DNA of 64,000 nucleotides, taken from positions 310,001 to 374,000 of the forward strand of contig CBDHGY010000002.1 in assembly GCA_965263325.1 (NCBI GenBank). Direction: 5' to 3'. Each line of letters begins with the position of its first letter. The first letter of the stretch is position 1. This DNA is from CBDHGY01 sp965263325 (lineage in GTDB: Bacteria > Pseudomonadota > Alphaproteobacteria > Caulobacterales > Hyphomonadaceae). Positions 24,682 to 34,012 of the stretch are shown in pieces. Under the pieces are notes generated by a model. The model saw only the letters and a program-made list of their open reading frames with translations, was not told where the DNA came from and did no database searches. The position numbers and the translations under genes were made by a program.

Positions 24682-25986
24682 CTATTCGTCCTTGTCCTGT
24701 AAGCTTGGCACCGCGCCGCCAGAGCCGCGGTCGCCATCGCGCAGCGTGTGGGCCGCAACTTGTCCGGCCTGCACTGTATTCTGACGTGCCTGCATACGCC
24801 GCGCCCATCCTGGCTGAGAGTTACCAGCTTCAGGTGCGGAGGATTGGCCGCCTGTGCCACCCGTTGCGCCCCAGGCCGCAGCGCGGCCCCGGCCATGCGC
24901 TTCCCGAATAGAACGAAGCGGTCTTCCAGCCTGTCTGCGAAGCGCATCGCTGCCCGCGCGCGCCATGCCAGCCATACCCGCCGCAGCAGCGCGAGGGCCG
25001 GAGTGCCCGGAAGAGGCAGAGCCCAGCGCGTATGCGGTTCTTGCCCCGCCCGTCATAGAGGCCCCTGCCTGCACAGCGCGTGACACGCCGCCTGACGCCC
25101 CGCCGATTGCCGCGCGCCCACCCATGCCCGCAACATAGGACCCTGCCGTTACTCCCGCCGCAGCCCCTGCTGCAGAACCTGCGCCGAGTTGCGGCGCGCC
25201 GGTTATCAGTCCGCTCGCAATGCCAGGGGTAAAGATGCCCATCCAGAGAAAGACAATCGCCGCCAGCATCGTGCCCATGACTTGCGCCAGCGTCACATCC
25301 GTATCTGTCCGGAACGCTTCGGTAACCGAGGCAAACAAGGTCGAGCCAATACCAATCACAACCGCCAGCACCATCAGTTTCACGCCAGATGTCACGACAT
25401 TGCCAAGCACCCGCTCGGCGAGGAAGCTCGTCTTGTTCCAGAGCGCGAACGGCACCAGGACAAAGCCTGCAAGCGTCGTCAGCTTGAACTCCAGAATGGT
25501 GATGAAAAGCTGGACGGCCAGCACAAAGAACGCGATCATGATCACCGCCCAGGCAATGAACATCACAATGATCATGATGAAATTGTAGAAAAAGGAGATC
25601 GGCCCCAGCATGTCGCCAATCTCCGCAAGCAGTGGCTGCGCGGCGCTAAAGCCAACCCCGGCAACAAATCCCGGCCTTAGCAAATCAGCCGCCGTCATGG
25701 TGCGCCCTGCAGCTGTCACCCCAAGCTCGGCAAAGCTGTCGAAGATCACATTGGCAAGGAATGAGAAATTGCCAATCACAAAGGCAAAGAAACCAACATA
25801 AAGGACTTTCTTGATCAGCCCTGCCATCACGTCGGCGTTCTGTGACATCGCCCAGAAAAGCCCGGCAAGCGTGATATCAATGACGATCAGTGTCGTAGAG
25901 AGATAGGCAACATCACCTGCGAGCAGGCCAAAGCCGGTATCGATATAGGCGATAAATGTCGCAAGGAAGGTGTCGATCACATCCAT
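24682..25986 (-). CDS. trbL: TrbL/VirB6-like conjugal transfer membrane protein
   Basis: 434 aa. Five to six membrane helices in the first 270 residues (for example LIVIDITLAGLFWAM, LAVVIGIGSTLFASVTEAF), then a Gly/Ala/Ser-rich low-complexity tail with GGASGGVSRAVQAG. That two-part shape is characteristic of TrbL. It forms the inner-membrane channel part of the T4SS. It sits between trbJ and trbF with minimal gaps. Confidence 0.92.
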   Translation of the reverse strand: MDVIDTFLATFIAYIDTGFGLLAGDVAYLSTTLIVIDITLAGLFWAMSQNADVMAGLIKKVLYVGFFAFVIGNFSFLANVIFDSFAELGVTAAGRTMTAADLLRPGFVAGVGFSAAQPLLAEIGDMLGPISFFYNFIMIIVMFIAWAVIMIAFFVLAVQLFITILEFKLTTLAGFVLVPFALWNKTSFLAERVLGNVVTSGVKLMVLAVVIGIGSTLFASVTEAFRTDTDVTLAQVMGTMLAAIVFLWMGIFTPGIASGLITGAPQLGAGSAAGAAAGVTAGSYVAGMGGRAAIGGASGGVSRAVQAGASMTGGARTAYALGSASSGHSGPRAAAAGMAGMARAGSDALRRQAGRPLRSIREAHGRGRAAAWGATGGTGGQSSAPEAGNSQPGWARRMQARQNTVQAGQVAAHTLRDGDRGSGGAVPSLQDKDE

Positions 25987-25989
25987 ACG

Positions 25990-26691
25990 CTAGTCACCCA
26001 GAAAACTCTTGGTACGCGCGCGCCCGCGCTCAGCCTCGGCAAGCTCTCTTGCCTGCTCCAGTGCTTCAGCCCGGTAATGGGCCGCCATCATGGCTTCAAT
26101 CTGCATGAGCTGCTCAGTTTGCAGAGCCTCGATCTCATTGCCCGCCTGCAAGGCCTGTAAATTGCCTTCTGCAGATTGACTGGCAGATAAAAGGGAGTTC
26201 AGGTTTTCTGTATCGGCGCGCGAGGAAGAAACGACCGCAGCCGTTACGCTAAGGCTTTCCCGGTAGGCCGCGCGCGACTGTTTCCAGCGCGCACGGGCCT
26301 CTTCGACCAGTTCTTTCTGGCGGGGCGGCGCGCTGCCATAGTCTTCCGGATAGATGATCTCATACTCGCGCTCGATCTCTTCTACTTTGTAGCCAATGCC
26401 TTCCGCGCCGCGCATAAGATCTTCGATCTTTTCTAGGCGGCGGGAAATATCATCCGCAATCGTATCTGGCAGGCGCTCGAGATCGCGCGCCATATTCTCC
26501 AGCATCTCAATCTCATGCGTGAGCTGCTTGATCTGATTATTGATCTCCTGCAGGGCGCGCACCGCCTGATAAATGTTCTGAACATGATTGGCGGGGTCAT
26601 AAACCGTGACCTGCGCGCTTGCTGTCTTGCAGAGCTCTAAGCTCAATGGGGAGGTAAGCAGACAAGCAGGAAGGAGGATATGTTTCAGCAT
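25990..26691 (-). CDS. trbJ: TrbJ/VirB5-like conjugal transfer protein
   Basis: 233 aa with a signal peptide (HILLPACLLTSPLSLELCKTASA), then VTVYDPANHVQNIYQAVRAL and long coiled-coil helices (INNQIKQLTHEIEMLENMAR). TrbJ/VirB5 proteins are minor pilus components exported to the periplasm, and entry exclusion roles are known in some systems. It lies 4 bp after trbE. Confidence 0.92.
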   Translation of the reverse strand: MLKHILLPACLLTSPLSLELCKTASAQVTVYDPANHVQNIYQAVRALQEINNQIKQLTHEIEMLENMARDLERLPDTIADDISRRLEKIEDLMRGAEGIGYKVEEIEREYEIIYPEDYGSAPPRQKELVEEARARWKQSRAAYRESLSVTAAVVSSSRADTENLNSLLSASQSAEGNLQALQAGNEIEALQTEQLMQIEAMMAAHYRAEALEQARELAEAERGRARTKSFLGD

Positions 26692-26695
26692 ATCG

Positions 26696-29161
26696 TCACT
26701 CCGCGGCCATGAGGGTCGTGGAAGAGGGGGCGGTCAGGATTTCTGATACCTGGCCCGGATAACGGGCAAGCAAATCAACGGCCCAGCCAAACCCTTTTTC
26801 AATCAGCCAGTTCTCTGCAAAACCGTCGCCTTCTGTCTCGGCCCATATCCGGTCCATGAGAGACTGATCGGCAGGGCTGGAGGCACCTGCGAATGCTAAA
26901 GCGACCGGTCCAAGGTCCAGATCGACAATCCGGCAACCCAGCGGGGACTGATAATAATAATCACGCTTCGGGGCGGCCTGACTGATCAGCGTGATTTGCC
27001 GATCATTGAGCCCGAACTTTTCGTATATTGCTTTTGATTGCGGTTCTGAAGCGCGTTCATTGGCAAGGAAGATCCGCGTCGGACACGACTCGATCAGCGC
27101 AGGTGCAATCGATGAATTTGCCACATCCGACAGGGACTGGGTAGCAAAGACAACCGATACATTCTTCTTGCGCAGCGTCTTCAGCCATTCCCGGATCCGC
27201 GCAGCAAACGCTTTATTGTCGAGGAAGAGCCACGCCTCATCCAGAATGAGCAGGGTCGGGCGTCCATCAAAGCGTTGCTCCAGCCGGTGAAACAGATATT
27301 GGATGACCGGAAGCGCCGCATTCGGGCTCTGCATCAGAGCTTCCATCTCGAAACACACCGTGTCTGAGAGCATCAGCGTATCCTGGTCGCCATCGAGACG
27401 GCGGCCATACGGACCTTCCAAAGTATAAGGACGAAGGGCTGTTTGAAGATCAGTATCGGTCAGAAGAAGCGAGAGACCGGTGAGCGTGCGTTCTTTCATC
27501 GGGGCGCTGGAGAGCGATTGCACCGCGTCCCACAGTTTTGCCTTATGATCCGGGGTGAGCGCCAGGCCTTCTTGTGAAACGAGATCGGCAAGCCAGTCAG
27601 CGGCAAACGCCGCGCCGCCTTCAGTGTCAACGTCTCTCAGCGGTTGCAGCTGCGGCGCGCCGCTACCCCCAAACTCAATATGCTCCCCGCCCATGCCAAG
27701 TGTTGCCGCCCGCGCAGACTTGCCCTTGTCAAAGATAAAGACCTGTGCGCCCTCATAGCGTTTCCACTGCAGAGCCATCAGCGATAGCAGAACAGATTTG
27801 CCCGAGCCTGTCGGGCCAACCGCAAGCGTATGACCGACATCGCCAACATGGAGGTTCAGCCGGAACGGTGTCGTGCCGTCTGTCTGCGCCTGGATAAGCG
27901 CCGGGGCGTTTAAGTGCGTATTCTGCTCCTCGCCGGCCCATACCGCCGATATCGGCACCATGTGCGCAAGGTTGAGCGTGTGCAGGATGGGTTGGCGGAC
28001 ATTGGCGTAAACATGTCCCGGCAATGATCCAAGCCAGGCATCCACCGCATTCAGCGTCTCTCTTATGACCGTAAACCCTTTGCCATTGATGATGCGCTCG
28101 GCCTCTCGCAACTGCTCATCCACGATCCGGCGATCATCATACGACACAGTTAGTGTGGTGGTGACATAGCCAAAGGACACAAGGTCGCTGCCAAGCTCTT
28201 GCATCGCTGCATCGGCGTCCACCGCTTTATTGTCAGCATCGCTATCGAGAAGCGCGGCTTCTTCATTAAACATGGTCTCGCGCAGCACAGCGCCGATCGA
28301 CTTGCGTTTGGCAAACCAGTGGCGGCGCTTCTTGCTTAAGACTTTCTCGGCTTCCGCTTTGTCCATCGCGATAAACCGCGTCGACCATCGATAAGCAAAG
28401 CCTTGCCGGTTCAGCTCATCAAGGATCCCCGGCAGCGTTGAAGACGGAAACCCCAGGATTGTCAGCGTGCGCAGATGCGCGTCGCCAAGCATGGGCTCCA
28501 AGCCGCCTGTAAACGCCTCATCTGCTAAAACCGCATCCAGAAAGACCGGCAGGTCCGGCGTCTTCACGCTGTGACGCTTGGTGGAGATACCCGAATGCAA
28601 ATAGGTGAGCGTTTCATCATCGCTGAGCGGCGAAATTTCAGCGAGGCACGTGGATAGAAGATCATGGGTGCGTGCAGCCTGCTGCTGGAAGCTTTCCAGT
28701 CTTTGCCGCCAGGTCACAGCCTCTTCTGTGTCTGCCCGCTCGATCAGCGCTTTCTCAGCGCGCGTGCTGGTATCAGCCGGGGGAAGCCAGAGCAGGGTGA
28801 GATAGTAAGCGCTCTCGAACCTGCGGCCAGCTTCTTCATTCTGCAAAGCGCGTTCTTCATCAACAAGCCAGCTGACAGGTTCCGGGAAGCAGCTTTCCGG
28901 ATAGTCTCTGGCTTCACGTCTTTGCGCTTCAAAGAAGAGCGCCCAGCCACTGCCAAACCGGCGCAGCGCATTGTTCACCCGCGCTGTAACCGCCACAAGT
29001 TCTGCGTCCGTCGAGCTTTCCAGATCTGGCCCCCGATACCTGAAACTCGTCTGAAAACTGCCATCCTTATTTAGGATGACGCCAGGCGCGACCAGCGCGG
29101 CCCAGGGCAGATAATCTGCCAGGAGTTTAGGCCTTGCAGCATATTCCCGAAGGTTCAGCAT
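26696..29161 (-). CDS. trbE: TrbE/VirB4-like transfer ATPase
   Basis: 821 aa, full length. The N-terminal CagE/VirB4 domain opens with LNLREYAARPKLLADYLPWA. The C-terminal ATPase has Walker A VGPTGSGKS (about residue 445), Walker B LLILDEAWLFLD (about 640) and the VVFATQSLSDVANSSIAPAL segment. It energises pilus assembly and substrate transfer. Its start overlaps the end of trbD by seven bases. Confidence 0.95.
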   Translation of the reverse strand: MLNLREYAARPKLLADYLPWAALVAPGVILNKDGSFQTSFRYRGPDLESSTDAELVAVTARVNNALRRFGSGWALFFEAQRREARDYPESCFPEPVSWLVDEERALQNEEAGRRFESAYYLTLLWLPPADTSTRAEKALIERADTEEAVTWRQRLESFQQQAARTHDLLSTCLAEISPLSDDETLTYLHSGISTKRHSVKTPDLPVFLDAVLADEAFTGGLEPMLGDAHLRTLTILGFPSSTLPGILDELNRQGFAYRWSTRFIAMDKAEAEKVLSKKRRHWFAKRKSIGAVLRETMFNEEAALLDSDADNKAVDADAAMQELGSDLVSFGYVTTTLTVSYDDRRIVDEQLREAERIINGKGFTVIRETLNAVDAWLGSLPGHVYANVRQPILHTLNLAHMVPISAVWAGEEQNTHLNAPALIQAQTDGTTPFRLNLHVGDVGHTLAVGPTGSGKSVLLSLMALQWKRYEGAQVFIFDKGKSARAATLGMGGEHIEFGGSGAPQLQPLRDVDTEGGAAFAADWLADLVSQEGLALTPDHKAKLWDAVQSLSSAPMKERTLTGLSLLLTDTDLQTALRPYTLEGPYGRRLDGDQDTLMLSDTVCFEMEALMQSPNAALPVIQYLFHRLEQRFDGRPTLLILDEAWLFLDNKAFAARIREWLKTLRKKNVSVVFATQSLSDVANSSIAPALIESCPTRIFLANERASEPQSKAIYEKFGLNDRQITLISQAAPKRDYYYQSPLGCRIVDLDLGPVALAFAGASSPADQSLMDRIWAETEGDGFAENWLIEKGFGWAVDLLARYPGQVSEILTAPSSTTLMAAE

Positions 29162-29409
29162 GACAGATGCTCCTTATGGCGCACCGACCGGCTGAGAACC
29201 GCCATGAAATCAGGATCGGTTCTGGCAGCAAACACCGCCGCGGAATGCCCCATCACCCAGAACACAAGACCTGGGATCCAAAGCCTTAGTCCCAGCGCGA
29301 TCACGGCCGCGAGCGTTCCAATCAATATAGCTGCGCTTCTGGGGGCACCTGCCATCAGGATGGGCTCTGTCAGGGAGCGGTGCAGCGGGATTTCATAACC
29401 GTCTGCCAT
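29155..29409 (-). CDS. trbD: TrbD/VirB3-like conjugal transfer protein
   Basis: 84 aa. It begins EIPLHRSLTEPILMAGAPR, the standard TrbD start, then two close membrane helices. VirB3 partners VirB4 at the inner membrane. Start overlaps the trbC stop; end overlaps the trbE start. Confidence 0.92.
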   Translation of the reverse strand: MADGYEIPLHRSLTEPILMAGAPRSAAILIGTLAAVIALGLRLWIPGLVFWVMGHSAAVFAARTDPDFMAVLSRSVRHKEHLSC

Positions 29410-29744
29410 CAGATCAAAGCTCCACCGCCGAATGAGAAGAAGGTGAGAAAGAAGCTGGTCGCGGCAAAGGCGATCGAGAGACCGAACACAATTTGAATAA
29501 GCTTGCGCATACCGCCGGACGTCTCTCCGAAAGCGAGAGCAAGGCCCGTCAGCGTGATAATGATCACCGCTACAATCCGGGCAACCGGTCCTTCGATCGA
29601 TTGCAGTATTTGATCCAGCGGCCCTTCCCAGGGCATGCCGGTTCCAGCCGCATGCGCAGGTACAGCGACAATCAGCGCAGCGGTAACAGCCGCAGCAATC
29701 TGAAGGGATTTATGAGCGCCGCGCAGCGGCAAATGGTGTGTCAT
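29409..29744 (-). CDS. trbC: TrbC/VirB2-like pilin
   Basis: 111 aa. A long signal region (LQIAAAVTAALIVAVPAHAAG) and two hydrophobic segments (RIVAVIIITLTGLALAFG, LSIAFAATSFFLTFF), as in VirB2/TrbC major pilins. The start overlaps the trbB stop (ATGA). It is processed and, in TrbC of RP4, cyclised by a TraF-type peptidase; a TraF-like peptidase gene is present at 49298. Confidence 0.92.
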   Translation of the reverse strand: MTHHLPLRGAHKSLQIAAAVTAALIVAVPAHAAGTGMPWEGPLDQILQSIEGPVARIVAVIIITLTGLALAFGETSGGMRKLIQIVFGLSIAFAATSFFLTFFSFGGGALI

Positions 29745-30736
29745 GACACCTCTCCATTCTCGACAAGTGAAAAAGACGGGGAGACAAGCGGCTCGGTTTG
29801 ATATCCGCTGCCATCAAACCCGGTGACTTTGATTGCCTCACTGATCCGGCGCGCGCCATTCTCGCGCTCCATAAAGACAATGACATCAATCGCTTCAGCG
29901 ATAAGATCGAATGCGGCGCGCGGGGTCGCTTCCAATGTTAACTGCTCAAGACGCGTCAGCGCTCCATAAGCAGAATTGGCATGAAGGGTCGTAATCCCGC
30001 CAGGATGGCCTGTGCTCCAGGCCTTTAGGAGATCAAGCGCCTCGCCTCCGCGGACCTCGCCGACGACAATCCGGTCCGGGCGGAGCCGCAGCGTTGAGCG
30101 CACGAGTTCTTGCAAGGAGGTTTTCCCGCGCTCGGTTCGAAGCTGAACACTGTTTGGGGCCGGCGATCGTAGCTCTCTTGTATCTTCGAGAATAACAAGG
30201 CGATCTTGCTGAAAGCCAGGGTCCGCCAGGAGTGCATTCGCGAGTGTGGTTTTTCCCGATGAAGTGCCGCCCGCGATGACAATGTTCGCGCGCTCGGCCG
30301 CAGCCCTTTCAAGCGCCCATGCGATCGGCGGCGACAGGACGCCCTGATCCAGATAATCCTGGAGCGAATAGGGCGAGGCGGCAGGTTTGCGGATTGAAAA
30401 ACAGGGCGCTTCAGAAATCGGTGGGAGACATCCTTCAAATCGCTCTCCGCTGCCGGGGAGCTCAGCAGAAACGATGTTAGAGGAGGGGGAGGAGCGTTCT
30501 CCCACCGATGAGGCAACCAGACGAATAACCCGCTCACGCGCGGCGCTATCCAAATGCTCGTGGCTCTGAATGATGCCTTTGCCAGCTTGCTCAATCCAGA
30601 CACGGCCATCCGGGTTGGCCATGATTTCAATCGTCAGCGGATCTGCGAGCGCGTCTCTCACCACAGAGCAAAACGCGGTGCGAAGCATGGCGCTGCGCCG
30701 CTGATCTGTTTCTATATTGCGTGAGAAACCTGACAT
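29741..30736 (-). CDS. trbB: TrbB/VirB11-like transfer ATPase
   Basis: 331 aa. The ATPase domain has Walker A AGGTSSGKTTLANALL (about residue 155), the Asp box LVILEDTRELRSPAPN, and RPDRIVVGEVRGGEALDLLK followed by STGHPGGITTLHANSA (Walker B and His box), a full VirB11 set. It is the first gene of the trb operon, with about 240 bp of upstream sequence shared with the divergent DUF2285 regulator gene. Confidence 0.95.
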   Translation of the reverse strand: MSGFSRNIETDQRRSAMLRTAFCSVVRDALADPLTIEIMANPDGRVWIEQAGKGIIQSHEHLDSAARERVIRLVASSVGERSSPSSNIVSAELPGSGERFEGCLPPISEAPCFSIRKPAASPYSLQDYLDQGVLSPPIAWALERAAAERANIVIAGGTSSGKTTLANALLADPGFQQDRLVILEDTRELRSPAPNSVQLRTERGKTSLQELVRSTLRLRPDRIVVGEVRGGEALDLLKAWSTGHPGGITTLHANSAYGALTRLEQLTLEATPRAAFDLIAEAIDVIVFMERENGARRISEAIKVTGFDGSGYQTEPLVSPSFSLVENGEVS

Positions 30737-30977
30737 GGGGTTTGGGTCCGCCTTTCTTTGATGACAGGCCCATCATCTCATTTGCGGACACCTCGCATCA
30801 GTTGGCGGCGGAGCCATTCTGCGCAAGGGCGTGCAAGGGTTTACAAACCCATGCAAAACCAAGGTCGCCGGCCTGTAGCAATTGCAACAGATCGCGCATG
30901 CTTCATAAAAAATATGCAGTAAAAACAACAGTCTTGGAACGCTGTTTGCAGTTCGCTCATAAATAGAGGGAGGGCCG

Positions 30978-31829
30978 ATGAAAACTTTCGATTTAAGTGC
31001 GGATGCGCGATTATCAGACTATAATTATCTATCATGTCTGACCAAGGATCGCTGGGCCTGGGAATATGCGCGCCGAAATAAAGAACTCCAGAACCATGCC
31101 GCGCGCAGCTCTGAGCGCGATGTCTCGGTCAAGACGTCCCGGGACGGCGTGGTCAGAATCCTGCGCCCGCGCACCCCGCAAAAACTCGCAGAACGCTGGG
31201 GGCTGGTATTCATACCCGATCCGGATCTGAACGCCTTCGAAGCTGACGCGATCTGGAGCCACTATGTGTTTCCGGATCAGGTCGAAGTCAATTGTACCCC
31301 GCGCAAACCCGGGCAATCCTGCGATATCTGGGAGCGCACACGCCACCACTGCGATGTCACTCACATAACCGACCGCGCGGCTCGGGAATATCTTCTGCTG
31401 CGAAGCGGCGGATGCGCCATACAGGTCCGCTGCACCGGCATGTCTATGCTGAGCCTTGAACCAGTGCGTATGAAACTACAGATCTCCAATATGGAAGCCT
31501 ATGACACCAAGCTGAAAAACCAGAAGGAAGCTTTAAAGCTATTCGCTGCCCGCAAAACAATTCCAAAACCTAAATGGACCAAGACTACACAGATCCTGCG
31601 CAATGGGCTCATTGCGCTGGATAGTCTGGAGCAGGGGCTCTCGCGCCGGGAAATCGCCGCCCTTATCTACGGGGACGAGGCTGCAGGTGAAGACTGGGGC
31701 GATGACAGCTCGTCTCTTCGAAGCCAGCTGCGCTATGTCATCAAGAAAGCCGAGGCCTTGCGTGATGGCGGTTATCTGGTCGAGCTCCTTGGCGCGCGGC
31801 TTGGTCCGGAAGTCGAGACCTTCCGCTAG
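30978..31829 (+). CDS. DUF2285-family transcriptional regulator
   Basis: 283 aa, start supported by GGGAGGG at the right spacing. The N-terminal part (WAWEYARRNKELQNHAA) is the DUF6499-like segment and the C-terminal 100 residues (LIALDSLEQGLSRREIAALI, then LRSQLRYVIKKAEALRDGGY) form the DUF2285 helix-turn-helix domain. Proteins of this kind activate or control transfer genes in alphaproteobacterial ICEs. It is divergent from trbB, so the operon and its own gene probably share a control region. Confidence 0.82.
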   Translation: MKTFDLSADARLSDYNYLSCLTKDRWAWEYARRNKELQNHAARSSERDVSVKTSRDGVVRILRPRTPQKLAERWGLVFIPDPDLNAFEADAIWSHYVFPDQVEVNCTPRKPGQSCDIWERTRHHCDVTHITDRAAREYLLLRSGGCAIQVRCTGMSMLSLEPVRMKLQISNMEAYDTKLKNQKEALKLFAARKTIPKPKWTKTTQILRNGLIALDSLEQGLSRREIAALIYGDEAAGEDWGDDSSSLRSQLRYVIKKAEALRDGGYLVELLGARLGPEVETFR

Positions 31830-31953
31830 AGCTATCTCTTTCCTCTGCGCCGTACACATAATTCCTGTATGCAGCGGGGGCAGGCGGTACGCGTGTATGC
31901 CGGAGCGCGCCCAGCCCGCAAGGGGGCGGAACTCTATACGTATTGATCGTCTT

Positions 31954-32043
31954 TAGGTGTCCTACCTACGGCAGCCCCTTGCGCGCCGGTCTTAATCGCT
32001 CTGGCTTGAACGCGTCCTCGCCGCCCACCCCCGCTTATCCTGG
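31954..32043. other. Possible transfer-related non-coding site with nic-like TATCCTG
   Basis: Ahead of ardA, the gap 31830-32079 holds a short inverted repeat (TAGGT at 31954 facing ACCTA at 31964-31968) and the heptamer TATCCTG at 32036-32042. TATCCTG resembles the IncP-type nic core. A heptamer alone is weak evidence, and a better structured candidate for oriT lies at 48.4 kb. Confidence 0.2.
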
Positions 32044-32079
32044 CTAAATTCCAACAGGGCGGAGAAGAGGAGAAATCAC

Positions 32080-32643
32080 ATGACCTTGTCGCAAGCCCCA
32101 AATTCAGACCCAGCCAATGCACCAACAAATGAGCCGGCGCAGCCACGCATTTATGTGGCATGCCTGGCGTCCTACAATAATGGCATATTGCATGGGCGCT
32201 GGATCACCGTGACAGACCCCGCCACCATTCGCGCAGATGTTCAGTCCATGCTCGCCGCCTCACCCGATCCCTACGCTGAAGAATGGGCCATCCACGATTA
32301 TGAAGGCTTTGAAGACTGCCACCTGTCAGAATACGCCTCCTTCGAGACCGTCTGTGACCTTGCGGACTATATCGCCGAATATGGCGAGCTTGGCGCGAAA
32401 CTCTACACTGCCTTTGGCTCAGACCTGTCTGAGGCCCGCGCTGCCTTTGAAGACTATGCCGGTCAGTTCAGCTCAGCAGCTGAATTTGCCGAGCAGCTGC
32501 ACGAGGATATCGGCACCCAGATACCTCAGTCGCTCCAATACTATATCGACTGGCAAGCCCTCGCCCGCGATATGGCGCTCAACGGCGAAATCATGGTGTT
32601 CCAACTCAGCTTCGATGAAGTCCACATCTTCTGGCGGCGCTAA
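32080..32643 (+). CDS. ardA: ArdA-like antirestriction protein
   Basis: 187 aa; AGAGGAGA precedes the ATG. After a short polar leader the protein reads RIYVACLASYNNGILHGRW, then AEEWAIHDYEGF and the very acidic second half (ESDLSEARAAFEDYAGQF-like pattern), all typical of ArdA. ArdA is a DNA mimic that inhibits type I restriction enzymes when the element enters a new host. Early position near the regulator fits leading-region expression. Active function is inferred from overall similarity. Confidence 0.92.
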   Translation: MTLSQAPNSDPANAPTNEPAQPRIYVACLASYNNGILHGRWITVTDPATIRADVQSMLAASPDPYAEEWAIHDYEGFEDCHLSEYASFETVCDLADYIAEYGELGAKLYTAFGSDLSEARAAFEDYAGQFSSAAEFAEQLHEDIGTQIPQSLQYYIDWQALARDMALNGEIMVFQLSFDEVHIFWRR

Positions 32644-32653
32644 TTGCGCTGCC

Positions 32654-32911
32654 TCATTTCCCATAGGTAGAGATCTGCTTGCCGAACATATCCGTGCGGT
32701 TCCAAACCGGAAAAATCTCCGCCTGGCGTGCACCGCACATTGAGCAGCGCGCCTTGGCGCGAATACTCAGCACGGTCTCCTTGGGGCTAAAGGCTTCTGC
32801 TTCCAGAATGGTCTGGCGGCGGCACGTAGACACCTGGCAAATGATCTCCAACGCGCCCACACCGGCCTCAATCAGTTCGGACAATAATGGGGGAGGACCG
32901 GTCAGTTTCAT
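32654..32911 (-). CDS. Small zinc-ribbon-like hypothetical protein
   Basis: 85 aa. Four cysteines in two pairs (C25-x4-C30 and C56-x2-C59) suggest a zinc-binding fold. The middle section (ETVLSIRAKARCSMCGARQAE) is natural-looking. It converges on ardA with 10 bp between stops. Proteins of this size and pattern occur near such transfer regions, but I recognise no named family; function unknown. Confidence 0.55.
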   Translation of the reverse strand: MKLTGPPPLLSELIEAGVGALEIICQVSTCRRQTILEAEAFSPKETVLSIRAKARCSMCGARQAEIFPVWNRTDMFGKQISTYGK

Positions 32912-33298
32912 GGCAGCCCATCAAGCGAGCGGGGCTCCCCCGGTCAAATGACGATCCGGAAATCTCACAGAAAAGCGGACATCCAACCGGACTTGAAACC
33001 GACCTCTGTTTGATTATTGCTCGTAAATTCTGCGCAATGCGTGACTTAAAACGCGGACATTCATCTACATGTGTGAAGCGCAAAATGCGTAGGTTTGCGT
33101 TCCTGCATTAACGCACCCCGTTCACGCGAACGCTTCCTAAAGAAGACTGTCGTCGCGCTAGGTCTAAAGCGGCATCTGTGGATAAGTCAGCAAAACTTCT
33201 GGAGAACTAAAAAATATCGTAAGTAGTAATAGTCCCAAACACACGCAGGCCGTGTTGATTTCGGTTTGGTGAAACCCTCAACAGAAAGAGGGACAATC
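32912..33298. other. Non-coding region upstream of a hypothetical gene
   Basis: 387 bases with no gene I can support. One perfect DnaA-box-like nonamer (TGTGGATAA, 33177-33185) is present, but a single box may be chance. The stretch 33200-33240 is A+T-rich and may hold the promoter for the gene at 33299. No replication gene adjoins it. Confidence 0.3.
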
Positions 33299-33940
33299 AT
33301 GACACTTCCAAACACACCCGCCGACATCCGGACGAAAATCGAAACGCTCCTCGCGCACCTCGATCTCATTCAAACCTACACGCAGCTTATTTCCGAAATC
33401 GAAAGACAGAGCGCGCCGAATGACCTGCATGACCGCAAGACGCGCCTGCAAATGACAACGCTCCTCTCCAGACCAGAAAGTCTATACGCACTCCTGATGA
33501 TCTATCTCGCACCACGCGCAGTTTCAGACGGTACGCGCCGCATCACTCCGGGTCTTCCCTACAATCGTAGGGTACCGCTAACCAAAGCCGGGCTCGCCTC
33601 AGCGCTCTGGCAACACTCGCATTTAAAGCAAAGAACAATTGAGCCAACGCGGGCGCAGTATGTTCAAGCCTCACGTATCATTGATGCTGCGCTTGCCTTC
33701 AATCTGGCAGGTCCTGTTCCGGGCCCAGACAAAAAGCAAAGACCCGTGACCGCAACGCCGGACCTTGAGAACCTCATTCGCCTCTTATCGGTGCAACTCG
33801 AAAAGCGTGAGCCTTCACACGAGCAAGCTTTGCGCACGGTAGCCTATGCGCGCTGCTCTCAGCCTCATTTGTCCAGAGACGCTGTTGCCGGACCCATTAG
33901 AGAAGATCGGTCGACAAACCCACAACCGCCAGGATCGTGA
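33299..33940 (+). CDS. Hypothetical protein
   Basis: 213 aa from the ATG at 33299, which has AAAGAGGGA upstream. The N-terminal half is helical (IRTKIETLLAHLDLIQTYTQ), followed by a basic section (RRITPGLPYNRRVPLTKAG) and another helical stretch; the tail is polar. I recognise no family. The layout, helical plus basic, could fit a DNA-associated protein. It lies between ardA and the nuclease genes in the element. Confidence 0.65.
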   Translation: MTLPNTPADIRTKIETLLAHLDLIQTYTQLISEIERQSAPNDLHDRKTRLQMTTLLSRPESLYALLMIYLAPRAVSDGTRRITPGLPYNRRVPLTKAGLASALWQHSHLKQRTIEPTRAQYVQASRIIDAALAFNLAGPVPGPDKKQRPVTATPDLENLIRLLSVQLEKREPSHEQALRTVAYARCSQPHLSRDAVAGPIREDRSTNPQPPGS

Positions 33941-34012
33941 AAGCGGCGATCAAAATCCAAAACCAAATTGGCGGGTTAGGCGGGGTATATTCCGGATGAT
34001 TGTCCCAGCCCA

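Noticed and set aside
25189..25680. Long plus-strand frames antisense to trbL and other trb genes
   Set aside because: They are products of the high G+C codon pattern of the minus-strand genes; Arg/His/Gln-rich with no family similarity.
33177..33185. Perfect DnaA-box-like nonamer as a replication origin
   Set aside because: A single box without iterons or a replication gene nearby is expected by chance in a window this size.
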